Assembly: GCA_030142905.1 (NCBI GenBank) | Contig: JASJOG010000133.1 | Location: 556,001 to 620,000 of the forward strand | Source of the DNA: Heliopora coerulea | Lineage: Eukaryota; Cnidaria; Anthozoa; Scleralcyonacea; Helioporidae | Length of the DNA stretch: 64,000 bases | Reading direction: 5' to 3' | Part shown: positions 39,838-51,599 of the stretch, one piece after another | How positions within the stretch are numbered: position 1 is the stretch's first letter | Layout of the letters: the number at the start of each line of letters is the position of its first letter | Translations under genes and position numbers: made by a program | Notes under the pieces: model-generated | Seen by the model: the letters and a program-made list of their open reading frames with translations, nothing else | Database searches by the model: none | What the model was told of the DNA's origin: nothing

Positions 39838-42800
39838 TTTGAGCAATGGGAGCGTCGGCACATCCAAGTGAACAATACTTAACCAACCAACGCGATTTGC
39901 TCCTGCCTGAAAATTTCAAAGAAGAACAGCAGTAATTCATGAGTATTTATCTTCCGAGAAATTTCTGGAACGTCTTCAATTTCATTTAAAATTCATTCAG
40001 GAAGGGCATGTTTCTAATGAATGTCCGACAACCTCTTTCCTTCAGCAGCGACATGCAATTTTGCTTGTCCATATTTGCTTGTCACAATTTTGCTTGTCCA
40101 TATGATGCAGCTTTTCGAAAGACTGCGTGTCATATCGCCCAAGCACCATGGAAATTGCACATGTAGCCACACTTGCCCTGGAAAACCGATTCCTAATGCC
40201 TATACAAATCGCAACGCACTTAGAGCATTTTCAAATAATTAGTACGACGTGAAGTCATACATGAAGGGAAGAGAGCCTTACCTCCGAACGTCGATTGCTC
40301 AACATGCTTGATGTTTTATTATATTTTTGCCCTGGACAGAAATCTCGGCAAGTCTTGTCTCGCGAAGGAATCTCCTAAATAATTATTTTGCCACTTCATT
40401 GTGAAAATCTTAACGCGTGCTAAGCAATTGAAATTTCAGCCTGGTTAGCTGGGCTATAAGTTCTTTCATGCATATTCGGTCCCTGAAAGTTTTAAATTAG
40501 TACGTCTCTCTGCCTTTGATATTGTACTGAACTTTGTGAGTGGGTGTAGTCGTATTCGTTTCCAAGCTTTAACGATGCTCTTTCGGTTTTTAGGTATGTC
40601 TTGTGCATGTGTAGTGATCACCCTGGCTAACACCAGAATGATTTTACTCTGGTTAACGCTAGGTGGTTTTGCTCCTGAAGGGGAGATGTTTTAGACCAGA
40701 AGGGTTTAGACAAGGTAGTACTCCTGAAAAGGGGTCGGCTAACGTATCGGCCAGGGATAAACCCAGCTATTGAATAAGAGTTAGAGTTTTTGTTTGGCTT
40801 AAGTTACCCAGCACATCTTGGCTGGCAGTTAAACTCAAGGAAAGAAATGCGTGAAAGTCGAAAACTACTATTTTCAGTTTCTTTGCGGTTGATCCAATAC
40901 TAGGGAAAATAAAGCGTTTGGTATGGGAAAGACTGTTTACCAAAGGGACAATTACCTCAACTTTTATAGTAAAACACTTCAGCGTTAACGAGTTAATGTT
41001 TACCAGCAACAATCATGTGGCGGACGCTTGGTATCGTTCTTCTACAATGTATTTGCGGTTTCTTTAAATCAGTCTAGCCTTGCTAATGAAAAAATTCTGT
41101 TTCATTATTTTCGTAATGTTATGTGCGGTGAATACAACTGGGAGTCAACATTTTTTAGTTGACTTCGGCAGTGTCAGATTATAATGAAAAAAAATCTCTT
41201 CGTTAAAATAATATTTCCTAAAAAAATCCCATCACGAAAAGGGTATTTGATTGCATTTCAGAATCTGTGACTGCCAGAATCTTCATGTGGTTACCAGATT
41301 CTTCATACTGAAGCAAAAAAAAATTCCAGGGTAGGAGATCCCTAATAGAGCGCTTCGCGGTCCCTGCACTATCCATACAAAAGACAAGAAGGAATATCAC
41401 TTGCACTTGCAAGTGTATCCAGGTGCGGACAAACTAGTGCGTAAAGTCAAACTCCTCATCACAAGCCATGGTAAACGCAGCTACTTTGAGAGACCCATCC
41501 ACAAGCTAGTTCTCATATTAGCACTAGAAGAATACGAAGACACAGAGTAGCACAAGTCACTTGGGAGACCAGGATAAGTCCCAGCCGAGGAGCCAGGATA
41601 TCGTAAAAGACAGTGCATTTTGCATACGTCACCAGAACAGTTCATAACGTTGTATTGTTTATGATTACTTTTCTTGGTTTCATACATTAGCATGTATGAG
41701 GGGAGCCATGTAACTCCCGATTCTGGAGTTGTTATTGTTCAGTTTTCTGTAGTTTGGGCTATCTGTGCTAATTTACATTTTTGCACGTGTAGTCCTCATA
41801 GGTCTTTGACAAAAATAGGTAAAACATGAGTCATTAAACCAGAAATTAGGCCATTATTTGTAAGATATCAGAATTTCCTAGTAAATGTCAGTTTGTACGA
41901 AGCCTATGAGGTTGTGGTGCAGCTACACATTGCATACAGATGCCTATTACTCGACTTATCACAATTGCAGTTTTCAACCAGCAGGATTATATTCCTGTAG
42001 TGAAAGTGGGGAGGATGATTTTGGGAGCTATCTTTGCATAAACCCAGCTCATCGTTGCTCAGCAACTGAAACATCTACAACTCAAACTTGGTTTGGAGGT
42101 TACTAGGCAATACCCAAAATCCTTTACTAGTTACTACAGTATATGGTCAGTAAATTATTCATTTTACAGAAGACAACGGTCCTTATCATTGCATTTACAA
42201 AGTTTTATGAGCATATAAGCCCAATTTTTAAATGTTTGAAAGTTATAAAACTAGTTGATCTGGTGACCCTTCATATCGCTGTGTTTATGAATAACGTTTC
42301 ATTATAATCTTCTACCATTTGTTTTGACACTTTTTTAAACCAGCAACGGATCTACTAAAATATGATACTAGATTCTCATCAATTCAGTCCTTTTTTATTC
42401 CTAAAGTTAGGACGAACTATGGAATTTTTAAAATCAGGTTTCAAGCTGCCAAAATATCGAATTCAATTGCTGAAAATATTAAATTTCTCCCAAACAAATT
42501 AAAAAAAGGAATACTTTATTCAAAATTATTAAGTCTAATAATTTTCAATTTGGAAAAGATACATGTATATTAATTTTCAATGCAATTTTCTTTGTTATTC
42601 ATAGAGTTTTATTTAACATAAGTACATGTTAAAGACCAAACTTTCTTCAAGCCAGGAGAAGGATTTGATATTCAGCAGGGAAAAGGGGAGGTGATGAATT
42701 AAATTGAATTAGTATTCAAGGGTTGTATATAGATACATCCCTCCTAGAAGGGTTGTATCTAGATAAAACCTTACCAGGAGGAATGTATCTGCATACAACC

Positions 42801-42890
42801 CTAGAATGTGTAATGAGGTATTCTACACCAAATCTGGTCTCTATTGACAGATACTAAAATTATACCGTGCTATGCTATCCATAATATAGT
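39838..42890. other. Downstream of SELENOO: repeats only
   Basis: No gene recognised. An interspersed CACCCTGGCTAACACCAG motif at about 40620 is related to sequences at 57870 and 60366. A fragment of the foldback family lies at 41142-41190, and a hairpin with arms GGGTTGTATATAGATACATCC and its complement at about 42719-42803. Confidence 0.5.
41142..41190 (+). repeat. Foldback family, right-end fragment (copy 3)
   Basis: GAGTCAACATTTTTTAGTTG, then ACTTCGGCAGTGTCAG, matches the right end of copy 1 after its tRNA-like arm. The tRNA part itself is missing. Confidence 0.65.
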
Positions 42891-44779
42891 TCACAGCATT
42901 TCACTCAGACAATCAAAAACCAAACAACAATTCATAGAACCATAAAACAACGTCAAAATGAATCTAAGCCTTAAAGTCATTTCTAGCAAAAAAGGTACAA
43001 TTACCGAATTGCACGCCCTTCTTTTCACTACCTTTAAATCTACAATTCTCAACTTTTTTTTTATTTCGCCTCCTATCTCAACACTGTATGCTTCTCTCTT
43101 ACTCAATTCTTTCCTTACTGACGCTTCTCCGCGGTACGAACTGACCTTATCACCTAACGGTAAATCAAACGCTTTCGATATCTCAACCTTCCATTGAACA
43201 GTTGGTCTCTGATACTGTTGTAAGGATGTGACACCTCCCAGTTCCTTCCATGATAAACTTGTCAGGAATTCCTTTTTCAAAGCCACTTGTAGCAGTTGTT
43301 GCCCTCAAGCTGTGATTCGTGTAATACCCTTGAATTCCAGCCTCCCAGCACAGATTCTTGACCGTATCACAAAACGTATTATGGTCGACTGGCTTTGACG
43401 TGAACCAGACTCAATGGAGAAAGAAATATTTGCGAATTAATTTTGATAGAGATCATGCAAACATTTCGATAGGCAATAAGCATTAACATACCTGCAAATA
43501 TTTCTTATATAAATAGACCATACAAAGCTCAGGACATACTTCGTTTGCGCAATGCTCGATACGCTGTCGCTTGAACGCCCAATGTTTAAGCCCCCCAAGT
43601 TATTTTTTTCTCCGAAAGATGTGTATATACGTTCCTCAGGCTCATCTCCACATGGAGGCTCCAATGTAAATTGCCTGAACTTCAAACGGCGATGCTCTTT
43701 TCCGCTTCTGATAGAGAAATTCTTGCCAATTAAGAACACCATCGTGTTGAGCAACGTGCTTGCTGAATGAGCCCCGAGAGGATTTAAATTCCACAAAAGT
43801 TCTTAGCCTTTTGAAGATGCTGCCGCTTGCCGAACATTTGTGCCAACACCTTGTCCAGTAATGCATTTCATTTCGGCATTTAACGTATCTTGGAAATGCT
43901 TAAACGTTGGATCTTCGAATATGTTGAGGACTGGACGGTCATGATTTTGCAAGAATCGTCGCAGCCCACAACATAACTGATAGAGCGTTGCCGGTGGATA
44001 ATGTTCTCAGAGGTCCCATGAGAACTGTCCCATGCCTTGCGTTACGCAAGACACACGGCGTCTTCATCTGTAACTACTGTTCTCTTTTCATACAGCATCC
44101 GCTGGCCTCGCTAATCTGCTTCATTCCTTGCAACCTGTACATTCTGTTTAACACTGTAATAGTTACTAGTACATATAAGTGTCTTGTAGGTTCTACAGCG
44201 TTGTTACAGGGTACAACAAATTTCAAATTTTGTATAAATTTTGTAATGTAGTCAATAGATTCATGGGGCCTCGCGGGACACATTGGCCCAGGGCCTCGCT
44301 TTACCTTGATCCGCTCTTGAATACTCTCCTTTACCACCTTTCTTGCAAACCTCAACGACGAACTTGGGAAACCAATATCTCAGTTCCTCATTAGCCGTTT
44401 TTACAATGTTGGAGTTGACAAGTATATCATTAATGCCTAATTCTTTTATTCTAGCGTTTCTTTCCCTCGCCCAGTCGAGCCAAACACCAACAGCCTAATT
44501 AGTGTTACTCTTCGTAAACTTCGGAATTCTGCTTTCTTTAATATTCTCCAGTTGCTCGTCAATCACAAGCGATATTTTTCGTCTGTGTTCCAGCCTTCCA
44601 TATTCTAACGTTTCGTTCAACTCTCTGTCGCTTGCTAAACCAACACATTCTGTTGTAGATGTATCAAAATTCTGAGCCTCAAAAATATCTTCAAATAAGT
44701 CACAAGTAGGCACTAAAGGTGGCTCTAAAAGGGTGCTCTGCGTCAAACCCGCTAAGCTTTCATCGTTCTCACTTTCCAT
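42891..44779 (-). pseudogene. Crypton-like tyrosine recombinase (DUF3504 type), decayed
   Basis: Minus-strand pieces in order: acidic N-terminus MESENDESLAGLTQSTLLEP (44779); after an in-frame TAG at about 44493, AVGVWLDWARERNARIKELG and EELRYWFPKFVVEV; an interruption of about 300 bp (44000-44310); NALYQLCCGLRRFLQNHDRP; LLNTMVFLIGKNFSIRSGKE with the first catalytic Arg; TSFGEKNNLGGL; WFTSKPVDHNTFCDTVKNLC; the H-x-x-R box as TNHSLRAT at about 43300; and YQRPTVQWKVEISKAFD with the likely nucleophile Tyr. Cryptons move by tyrosine recombinase and many animal DUF3504 genes derive from them. Frameshifts and the insertion make it non-functional. Confidence 0.83.
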
Positions 44780-45099
44780 TTGTTGGACTTTGTTCTTGAC
44801 TTTTGCAATTGAACTAGATTAACCGAATATTATTTTATTGATTATAATAGTTTCTTATTGTATTTGAATTTTGTTTCTCATGTCACATGCTACACCAGTC
44901 ATTTTGTTTTGCCACTTGATTTCCCTGCTAGTCATGTGCATTGCAGCAAGAACTATCATTCACGCATACATGCCTCTGAACATGTGGGTTAAGAAACGTC
45001 GAAAGAATCTTTACAACAGAAAGCCTTGTCTGCCACCGTCATTTTGGAAAAAAGCTTGTCAATCATGTAACAAGTCAGTTAATCACCTCGAACGTCGAC

Positions 45100-45215
45100 T
45101 CTTAGGCAAATCCATCCCTCGGGAGCGTAGCCCTTGGAAAGCATCTGTCGAGGCCTACGGCCCCTTGGGATGCATTCCTTGGGTCACGCCCCTTCGGGTT
45201 GTATCTGGCTAGGAG
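45100..45215. repeat. GC-richer segment with repeated CCTTGGGA-type units
   Basis: GGAGCGTAGCCCTTGGAAAG, CCCCTTGGGATGCATTCC and TTGGGTCACGCCCCTTCGGG stand out against AT-rich flanks and look like diverged short repeats. Function unknown. Confidence 0.35.
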
Positions 45216-45248
45216 ACTCCCTTCTCAGTGATTAACTCTTACATAAAG

Positions 45249-45470
45249 TATGTTGTTGTTGTTGTTGTTGTTGTTGTTAGTGTTGCTGTTGTTGTTGTTG
45301 TTGTTGTTGTTGTTGGTGTTGCTGTTGTTGTTGTTGTTGTTGTTAGTGTTGCTGTTGTTGTTGTTGTTGTTGTTGTTAGTGTTGCTGTTGTTGTTGTTGT
45401 TGTTGTTAGTGTTGCTGTTGTTGTTGTTGTTGTTGTTGTTAGTGTTGCTGTTGTTGTTGTTGTTGTTAAT
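45249..45470. repeat. Compound (TTG)n minisatellite
   Basis: TTG triplets interrupted at regular intervals by AGTGTTGC (once GGTGTTGC), giving higher-order units of about 30-36 bp repeated six times. The poly-Val/Leu/Asn reading frames across it are artefacts. Confidence 0.95.
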
Positions 45471-45479
45471 TGGACGGTG

Positions 45480-47890
45480 ATTTGAATAAACTATTAAGCA
45501 TTTCATCACCATGAAGATTTAAGAAACATGAAAAAAATCACCATTGAAGACTCAAATAAATGGCCCTATGGTGAATTTTTTTCAACAAGTCTCAGCTAAA
45601 TTAAGTCAATAGAATATTCGTACTAGAAATATGAATACATAGCTAATTTTTTCCCAATATTATACCATATCTCTTGAGAAGCGGAACAAGTTTGACGGGT
45701 TTTGATTGTTGTAAAAAGCCTACAATTTAATTATTGACAATTTGTTGCAGTTACAAGTGGAACATAAATAAAAATTTGCTTTTACCCAAAACTCTTCTTA
45801 AAGCAATGAAAATTAACAATTACTGTATCGCGATGATTAATTGTGCTGATCAATGGGAGTACTCCATTTATTGTAACTGTACCTTTCGGTGTGAAACTTT
45901 TCATGATCCAAGCTTGATGGTTGAGGTTAGGGTCAAAGAATGTTTATTCGCAGAATTAGTTAGTGACCTGAAAATAATTCATTGAAATTTCATGTTCATC
46001 ATGCGCATTAGTTAACTGTAGTTCTTATGAAGCCACTTTTGAAAACTACCTGAAACTTGGATGGAGGTTAGTTCAAACGAGGTGTTGAATGTCAACCCCG
46101 ATCTTTCTCCTTTCTCCTCATTTTTACCTCAGCAATAAGGGCCTTTAGCAGCAGGGAATAAAATGACTAACTGAGGATAGGAAAATATGGGACACGAATG
46201 GATTGTCACAAAAATGACATGTATTACATTGAAAGCTAGATGATCTATGACAAAAGTCGCGAAACAAGAAGGCGTAATAAGAATTCCATGTAATGTAAAA
46301 TAGGAGAGACCTGAGAAATTCGTATTTCAAGTAAAAAATTCTCAAGTATCTTTACTTAAGCATTTTCTTTCTGATCACGTCAAATTGGATGACGTGAAGC
46401 GTCACTTATAGCACAGATTAAATAAATATTAACTGCTAGATTTGGCCAAAACTGAGAGAATATTTTTCGTATGCAATATTAAGTGTCACGGTTTATCACA
46501 GTTAACATAAAGAATGAAATTAATGATATTATGTACGTGACGTCCTTCGTCAAGTGTTGTTTTGTTTTCAGATTTCCACGTTCCCCTATTGGTACAGTAA
46601 TCTCATGTTTCATGGGAAATGTTTTCTTTCGAAAGACTTTCGAAAGACCCAAAATGGACATCGTTATAACTGATTATGATGTGTTTTGATTTAAATTTCT
46701 TTAAATTATCATAATTTTGGGACATCTTTTCCCGATCACAATCAAAGTCCTTAGTCATTTAATCACTTACCGTACAACTTCCTTCCTTTAATCGAATATA
46801 CAGTAAAACCCCTCCACTTTAATCGTGACAAGCATGTCGGCTGCGCTAATCGTTTTATTTGAAACACTTTGATAGAACTTTACTCACAAGGGGTTAGATA
46901 AAAATACAGACAGATGGCGAAGATTTCTTCACATACTGGAAGTTACTAAGTATTTTAACTCTTTCCCGGCTGAGTCAGTCTTCTATTATTTTATTCTATC
47001 AAACGCCAGGTAGTCTAGCTCGCCAAGGCGAGACATTCTTGCGGGAGAGAGTTAATAAGAATAAGCTTAAGAAGGTCGGACCGACTGGGGAGGCTCAGTG
47101 CTAGTTTACCCTACCCCTAACAAACGTCATTGAAAGTTGCATTAGTGTTTTTGGACCTATTCGGTGAAATTCTCAATTTTCCTCCGACCTTGGGTAGTGC
47201 AAGACTTTCTGCAAACTTCTCGTTTCACTGGCAGAATGTGATGCACTCTGCTCTTTGAAAAGGTCTTTTAGTAAGGTAAAAATAATCCACCAAAAACAGT
47301 TCACCTAGGGCTGCTGCAGGCTTCGGGGGTAGAGGTAGAGAAGTTGGTAGACTTCCCAGTTAAGAATTGATTTGACTAACCTCACGAACTATCGGGCAGA
47401 ATAAAGCTTTGTATTCTATAATTTTCGGAATTTTTTGTTAGACCCTAAATTTGCAGTACGAATTCACGATAATGCACTAACGTCTTACCGTATGAACTTT
47501 GGAAGTGAATATAAATACAGATAATACCAAACTTAAAATTTTGTAGGAAGTTTTCTAACGTTCGTTCATATCGACTTAATTCAATATTTCATGAATGATG
47601 AATCCATACCGTCTGTAACCTGAACGTCATGTAATATAAAATCATTTATCTTTTCGTGTCTTGACCACGGAATATAAAATTTTAATGAGAAAATGATCAT
47701 ACCTGTTACTCGAGGTTCGTCCCCATTCCATAAATTAAATTCAAACTCTACGGTTACGTTTATGGGAAATATGCCAATACTGACCAGTCTTTCATCCCTA
47801 AGTGACAAATTTAACAATTGCGTTGAACACTTCCAAATTTCCATCACATTTAGCTACGAAAACTTGCTAATACAAGAATCCAAATAATAT
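45480..47890. other. No recognisable gene or repeat family
   Basis: AT-rich sequence. Short ORFs lack motifs, and nothing supports an exon. Confidence 0.4.
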
Positions 47891-47899
47891 GTTAATTCA

Positions 47900-48700
47900 C
47901 GGGATAAAACACGATACGTTAGTCTGGTGATCACGCAGGATCTCAAAAAGGTAGTTGAAAACTATGGTCTAGCTATTGATACTCCCAAAAAACGGTTCAT
48001 TCATAAGTACTCTGAAACTGTGAAATGTTTGGACTTAGTTTATAAGACAAACACCAAAAGTTTTGGTCTATACATGGATTAACTACGAAGATTATTTGCC
48101 TTATTAATTCATTCGATCAAGAAATTTATCAAAGGAGAAAAAATTACTATCGTTCCCGACAAATTTCTATTTTTTGTGGAAGAAGAAAACTAAGGTCAAA
48201 CCCATGCCCAATGTTGCAGAAGAAGTTAAAAGCCTAGCTTGTCTTTTTGAAACAAAACTTTTAGTGGGAGATCAAGCAGCAAAATACCAAGTTTTGAAGT
48301 TAGTTCGCCATGCTAGCATTGCGCACATCGCAGACACATGGAGATCCAGAACACGATGAGGCCATCCTCGCACAAAATTTGGACTGGAAATAGCTTGGTT
48401 CATCTCTTCCGAAAGAAAAATCCTTCCTTTTGACGGAAAACGACATCAATGACATTCAAATAAATGCCCGATTAGTTGTTCTTTGTTGTTGTTATACCGG
48501 AAGTGGTTAAATTTCGTCTGAAGGAGCCGTTGGCTTAGTACGTGCATTCTTGGTTGCTGGTGCTCGATCCTTTATGGCTACACCGTGGCCTATTGACGAT
48601 GAGGGCACAAAAAATGTTCATGGAAAATTTCTATGATGAAGTATGTGAAAGAACGACAGTGTGCTAGGCTTAGAAGAACTATGAACGTATTTGAAGAACA
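47900..48700 (+). pseudogene. TTC28-like CHAT-domain gene fragment, decayed
   Basis: Successive reading frames follow the caspase-like CHAT domain of the large coral TTC28-like family. IKKFIKGEKITIVPDKFLFF lies near 48120-48180, then NVAEEVKSLACLFETKLLVG, then HASIAHIA with the catalytic His region and GDPEHDEAILAQNLDWK in a shifted frame. At about 48470-48610 comes LVVLCCCYTGSG with the catalytic Cys, a stop, and [32 protein letters not shown]. Stops and frameshifts occur throughout. The TPR repeats that should precede it are absent, so this is a fragment. Confidence 0.75.
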
Positions 48701-49018
48701 TGAGAACTGTTTGCATCGTTCAGTCAAGATTTGCGCGCCATTTACCATCGTCGGGAAAGACGTTAAGTTTACTTAACGGGACATTCAAGATATAAAAAGA
48801 AAATCTCAAGAGATGATTTCTTAATTTGGATCTTAACCTTACTGAACTGTTTTCTTGTGGTATATAAAGTTCAATCACCATATATGGCAAAAGGTCATGC
48901 TGAAACGTATAATGGCCTCTATACTTGAAAGTCAAAATAAGCGCTCAGCGTAAAATGTTGATCAGGAGAAGAGCCATTGAGTCATACACGGAAAATTAAA
49001 TTCATAATATTTATTAAT

Positions 49019-49295
49019 CAGTGGCGGATCCAAGGGGAGGGTTCAGGAGGGTTAACCCCCCGTTTGAGACAACAAACAATGTGGGGGTTCCTCCCGACAG
49101 TCTCTATATTTACATAATAAACTTTATATGCATCTGTTTTCTTTAACGGTGCATCCCATTTAAGTGACAAAGTACCTGCTACCCCTTTAAAAACCTAGAA
49201 GAACCAATGGCCTGGTTAACCCCCCCCCCTTCTCAAAAACGTGGAAGCACACCTGGTGTGGCAAACCCTTCAGTAAAATCCTAGATTCGCCCTTG
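49019..49295. mobile_element. Small hAT-like non-autonomous element
   Basis: Left end CAGTGGCGGATCCAAGG and right end (reverse strand) CAAGGGCGAATCTAGG are imperfect inverted repeats of hAT type. The interior has GGGTTAACCCCCCG-like blocks and no coding content. No clean 8-bp duplication is visible, so the right border is uncertain. Confidence 0.55.
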
Positions 49296-49307
49296 TTAAC
49301 AGAATCC

Positions 49308-49432
49308 AAAGTTTCGTTGTTGACATCACAATATCATCAGAGATAAACAATTACTTAGGCGTTTGTGATTAGTTATCTCTGATGATGTTGTGATGTAAAC
49401 GACAAAACGTTAGTTTTACTAAACATTATGTA
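49308..49432. mobile_element. Inverted pair of Penelope-like terminal hairpins
   Basis: On minus CTCTGATGATATTGTGATG is followed by CAACAACGAAAC; on plus CTCTGATGATGTTGTGATG by AAACGACAAAAC. The two halves face outward from about 49365, repeating on a small scale the arrangement at 8386-9338. The plus copy has lost the GAAA core. Confidence 0.6.
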
Positions 49433-49439
49433 TTCACCC

Positions 49440-51480
49440 TCCTGTGTACCACTCGATAACTTTTCTTGAGGTTTTATGCTGGGACATGCCACTTATCTTC
49501 ATTTTCAAACTACGTTTTCCGCCTGGTTAATCTATAGCTAATGTTTCAAAGAAACCTTTCTCATATTCTTTAATGTTAATACATTTGTAACTTGGCAACT
49601 CAATTTAAAAATATGGAGTATTGATTTACGATAAGTAATAGAAAGTTTATTCGGAGCGTTTGTTTGATGCTTGTTATTCCGTATAATGAAATTGCTTCAA
49701 TTTCGTGCAAGCAAAGGCGACGTGGTTTAGTACGCACTCCAGGATTCGTTACTGTTACAGGTCGTTGATTTTCTTTCAAATGTATCGCTAGCTGTAACCA
49801 GTTGATTACTGTGATTGTCGTTGCTGTTGCTGAAAATGTATTTTAATCTGAACTGTTATAGCTGTTGTGAGTGTTGATGATGGATTTGAGAATTAAAATG
49901 GGAAAACTTTTCAAACCAGTTCTTTATAACACTATCATTTACTTACAACATTCTTCGTACCTGAGAATCTCTTCAAGTAAGGCCACTGCAGGTCTGTTTG
50001 TGTAGTTTTACGATCAAGAAAGACAAATATTCATTAACTCTTTTTCGACAGCAAGTGTTCTGTATTCTACTAATTGTATGTGATTGGTGATCATAAAAGA
50101 ATATGTATTTTATGTCAGTCAGTGGCGAGGTACAAACACTTTTAGTGCGTTTGTTCGTGAATTTGTTGGTATTCGGCTTCGTTTTTTCAGGCATGCTTGG
50201 ATATAATTAACATAGAATAATCATTTGAGCTTAGGCTACTGTAGTTATCGTGACGTGCGTTCGACTGTTGTCCAGTTTTATAGTGAAACCAAGAAAAGTA
50301 GCGTAGTTCTGCTTCCCTATCATCAGTTTGTCATCAGCAAGACTGGAAATTAACCTCTGGTTAGACCTCTACTCAGGGCTTGAAATAGGTTAGAGAAATT
50401 ATTACACCAGCAAACAGATCAGTTAATATGATATCATCTGATGAAGTCAGTTTTTCAGCTGTGCTTCGATGAATGTTAGATCGAATTACTGTTTACATGT
50501 TACCCAAGACACGTCGACAGTTGTAATCATTACTAGAGGGATCAATCCAAACATCTATTGATATGTCTGAACAGCATGGGACTGTGTTTCCGAGCTGTCT
50601 TAGTTTAAATAGTCTTTAAAAAGTTTGCCAAGGAGAATTTCAATATAGTTTTTTTCAGATTCAAAGCTTGTAGAAGGCTGAGGCTAAACTTATCTGTGAA
50701 AGATTTTAGATATTTACAGCAAACAGCAGACGAGTCGGAGGCTATCCGTTTGACGTAAACCCCATTTGCTCATATATCAGGTTGACCTAGGCCAACGTTT
50801 TTTAACTGTGTATTTAAGGACATACTTTGCTACAATGTATAACTAAATTGGATAATTCGGTACCTTGTAATTACGTATCCGAATGTACACCTACGGCATT
50901 AACCTGTATCTAGATATTACTGTTAGTATTGAAGAAGGTGCACTGCGCTCGAGCGTCCAATGTCAGTCCTTCAAGGGGTCTTAGCTTCCCTCCGAAGTAT
51001 TTTCGAGTAACATGATTAATAAAGATAGGGTAGTCGTTAATGTTGTGTATGTTAATCTAGGTCAAATAGGGCTAATTTAGTGCAATTTCTTTCAGAGCGA
51101 TGTTAAAAGTTAATAATAATGTCATTGCGATATTCTACTGGGACGTTACCTTTAACTTGCATGTCAACATTTTCCCTCACAGAAGAACTCTCCTGTTAAT
51201 GATTTATGGACCTTATTCCATGATTGCCACCAACTTAAAGCTTAATAATTGAATCCTTAAACTATTAATTCTATTTCAATTTATTATTTTTTCGTATATT
51301 CATATAAATTTGCACTTACAGCGTCGTGGTAAATTTTGTAGACGATAATGAGGTCATAAGGCCGTTTAACAAGCACAGAGCAATAAGTTGGTCACTATTT
51401 TGGATAGGTCTATACTTCTTTCTACTGTGGGAAAAGTATAACATAAGCAATGTTCTTAATATGCACACTCTCAAGTTGTT
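49440..51480. other. No recognisable gene
   Basis: No coding, RNA or repeat signal that I can support. Confidence 0.4.
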
Positions 51481-51577
51481 CTCTCAGAAAAACTTTCTGA
51501 GTCCCTGACGGGAATCGAACCCGTAACCTTCTGATCGCCGGTGAGATGCTCTAACCATTGAGCTACAAAGACTCAGA
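51430..51577 (-). mobile_element. tRNA-derived SINE fragment
   Basis: A tRNA-shaped head at 51499-51574 (minus): acceptor GAGTCTT/AGGGACTC with wobble pairs, D arm GTAGCTCAATGGTTAGAGC, and T arm ACGGGTTCGATTCCCGT with a perfect B box. The anticodon loop CCGGCGA lacks T33. A short body, CAGAAAGTTTTTCTGAGAG, follows towards 51430. The head closely resembles common cnidarian SINEs; a real tRNA gene is unlikely given the loop. Confidence 0.7.
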
Positions 51578-51599
51578 TGGTGAGCGAAGGTTAAATTTG

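Noticed and set aside
39838..40250. SECIS element for selenocysteine insertion after SELENOO
   Set aside because: The terminal codon is TGT, not TGA, and I could not see a convincing SECIS core.
45225..45512. Long poly-Asn, poly-Val and poly-Leu reading frames
   Set aside because: They are translations of the (TTG)n minisatellite on both strands and carry no coding signal.
51499..51574. A functional tRNA gene
   Set aside because: It folds as a cloverleaf, but the anticodon loop lacks T33, one anticodon-stem pair is broken and a SINE body follows.
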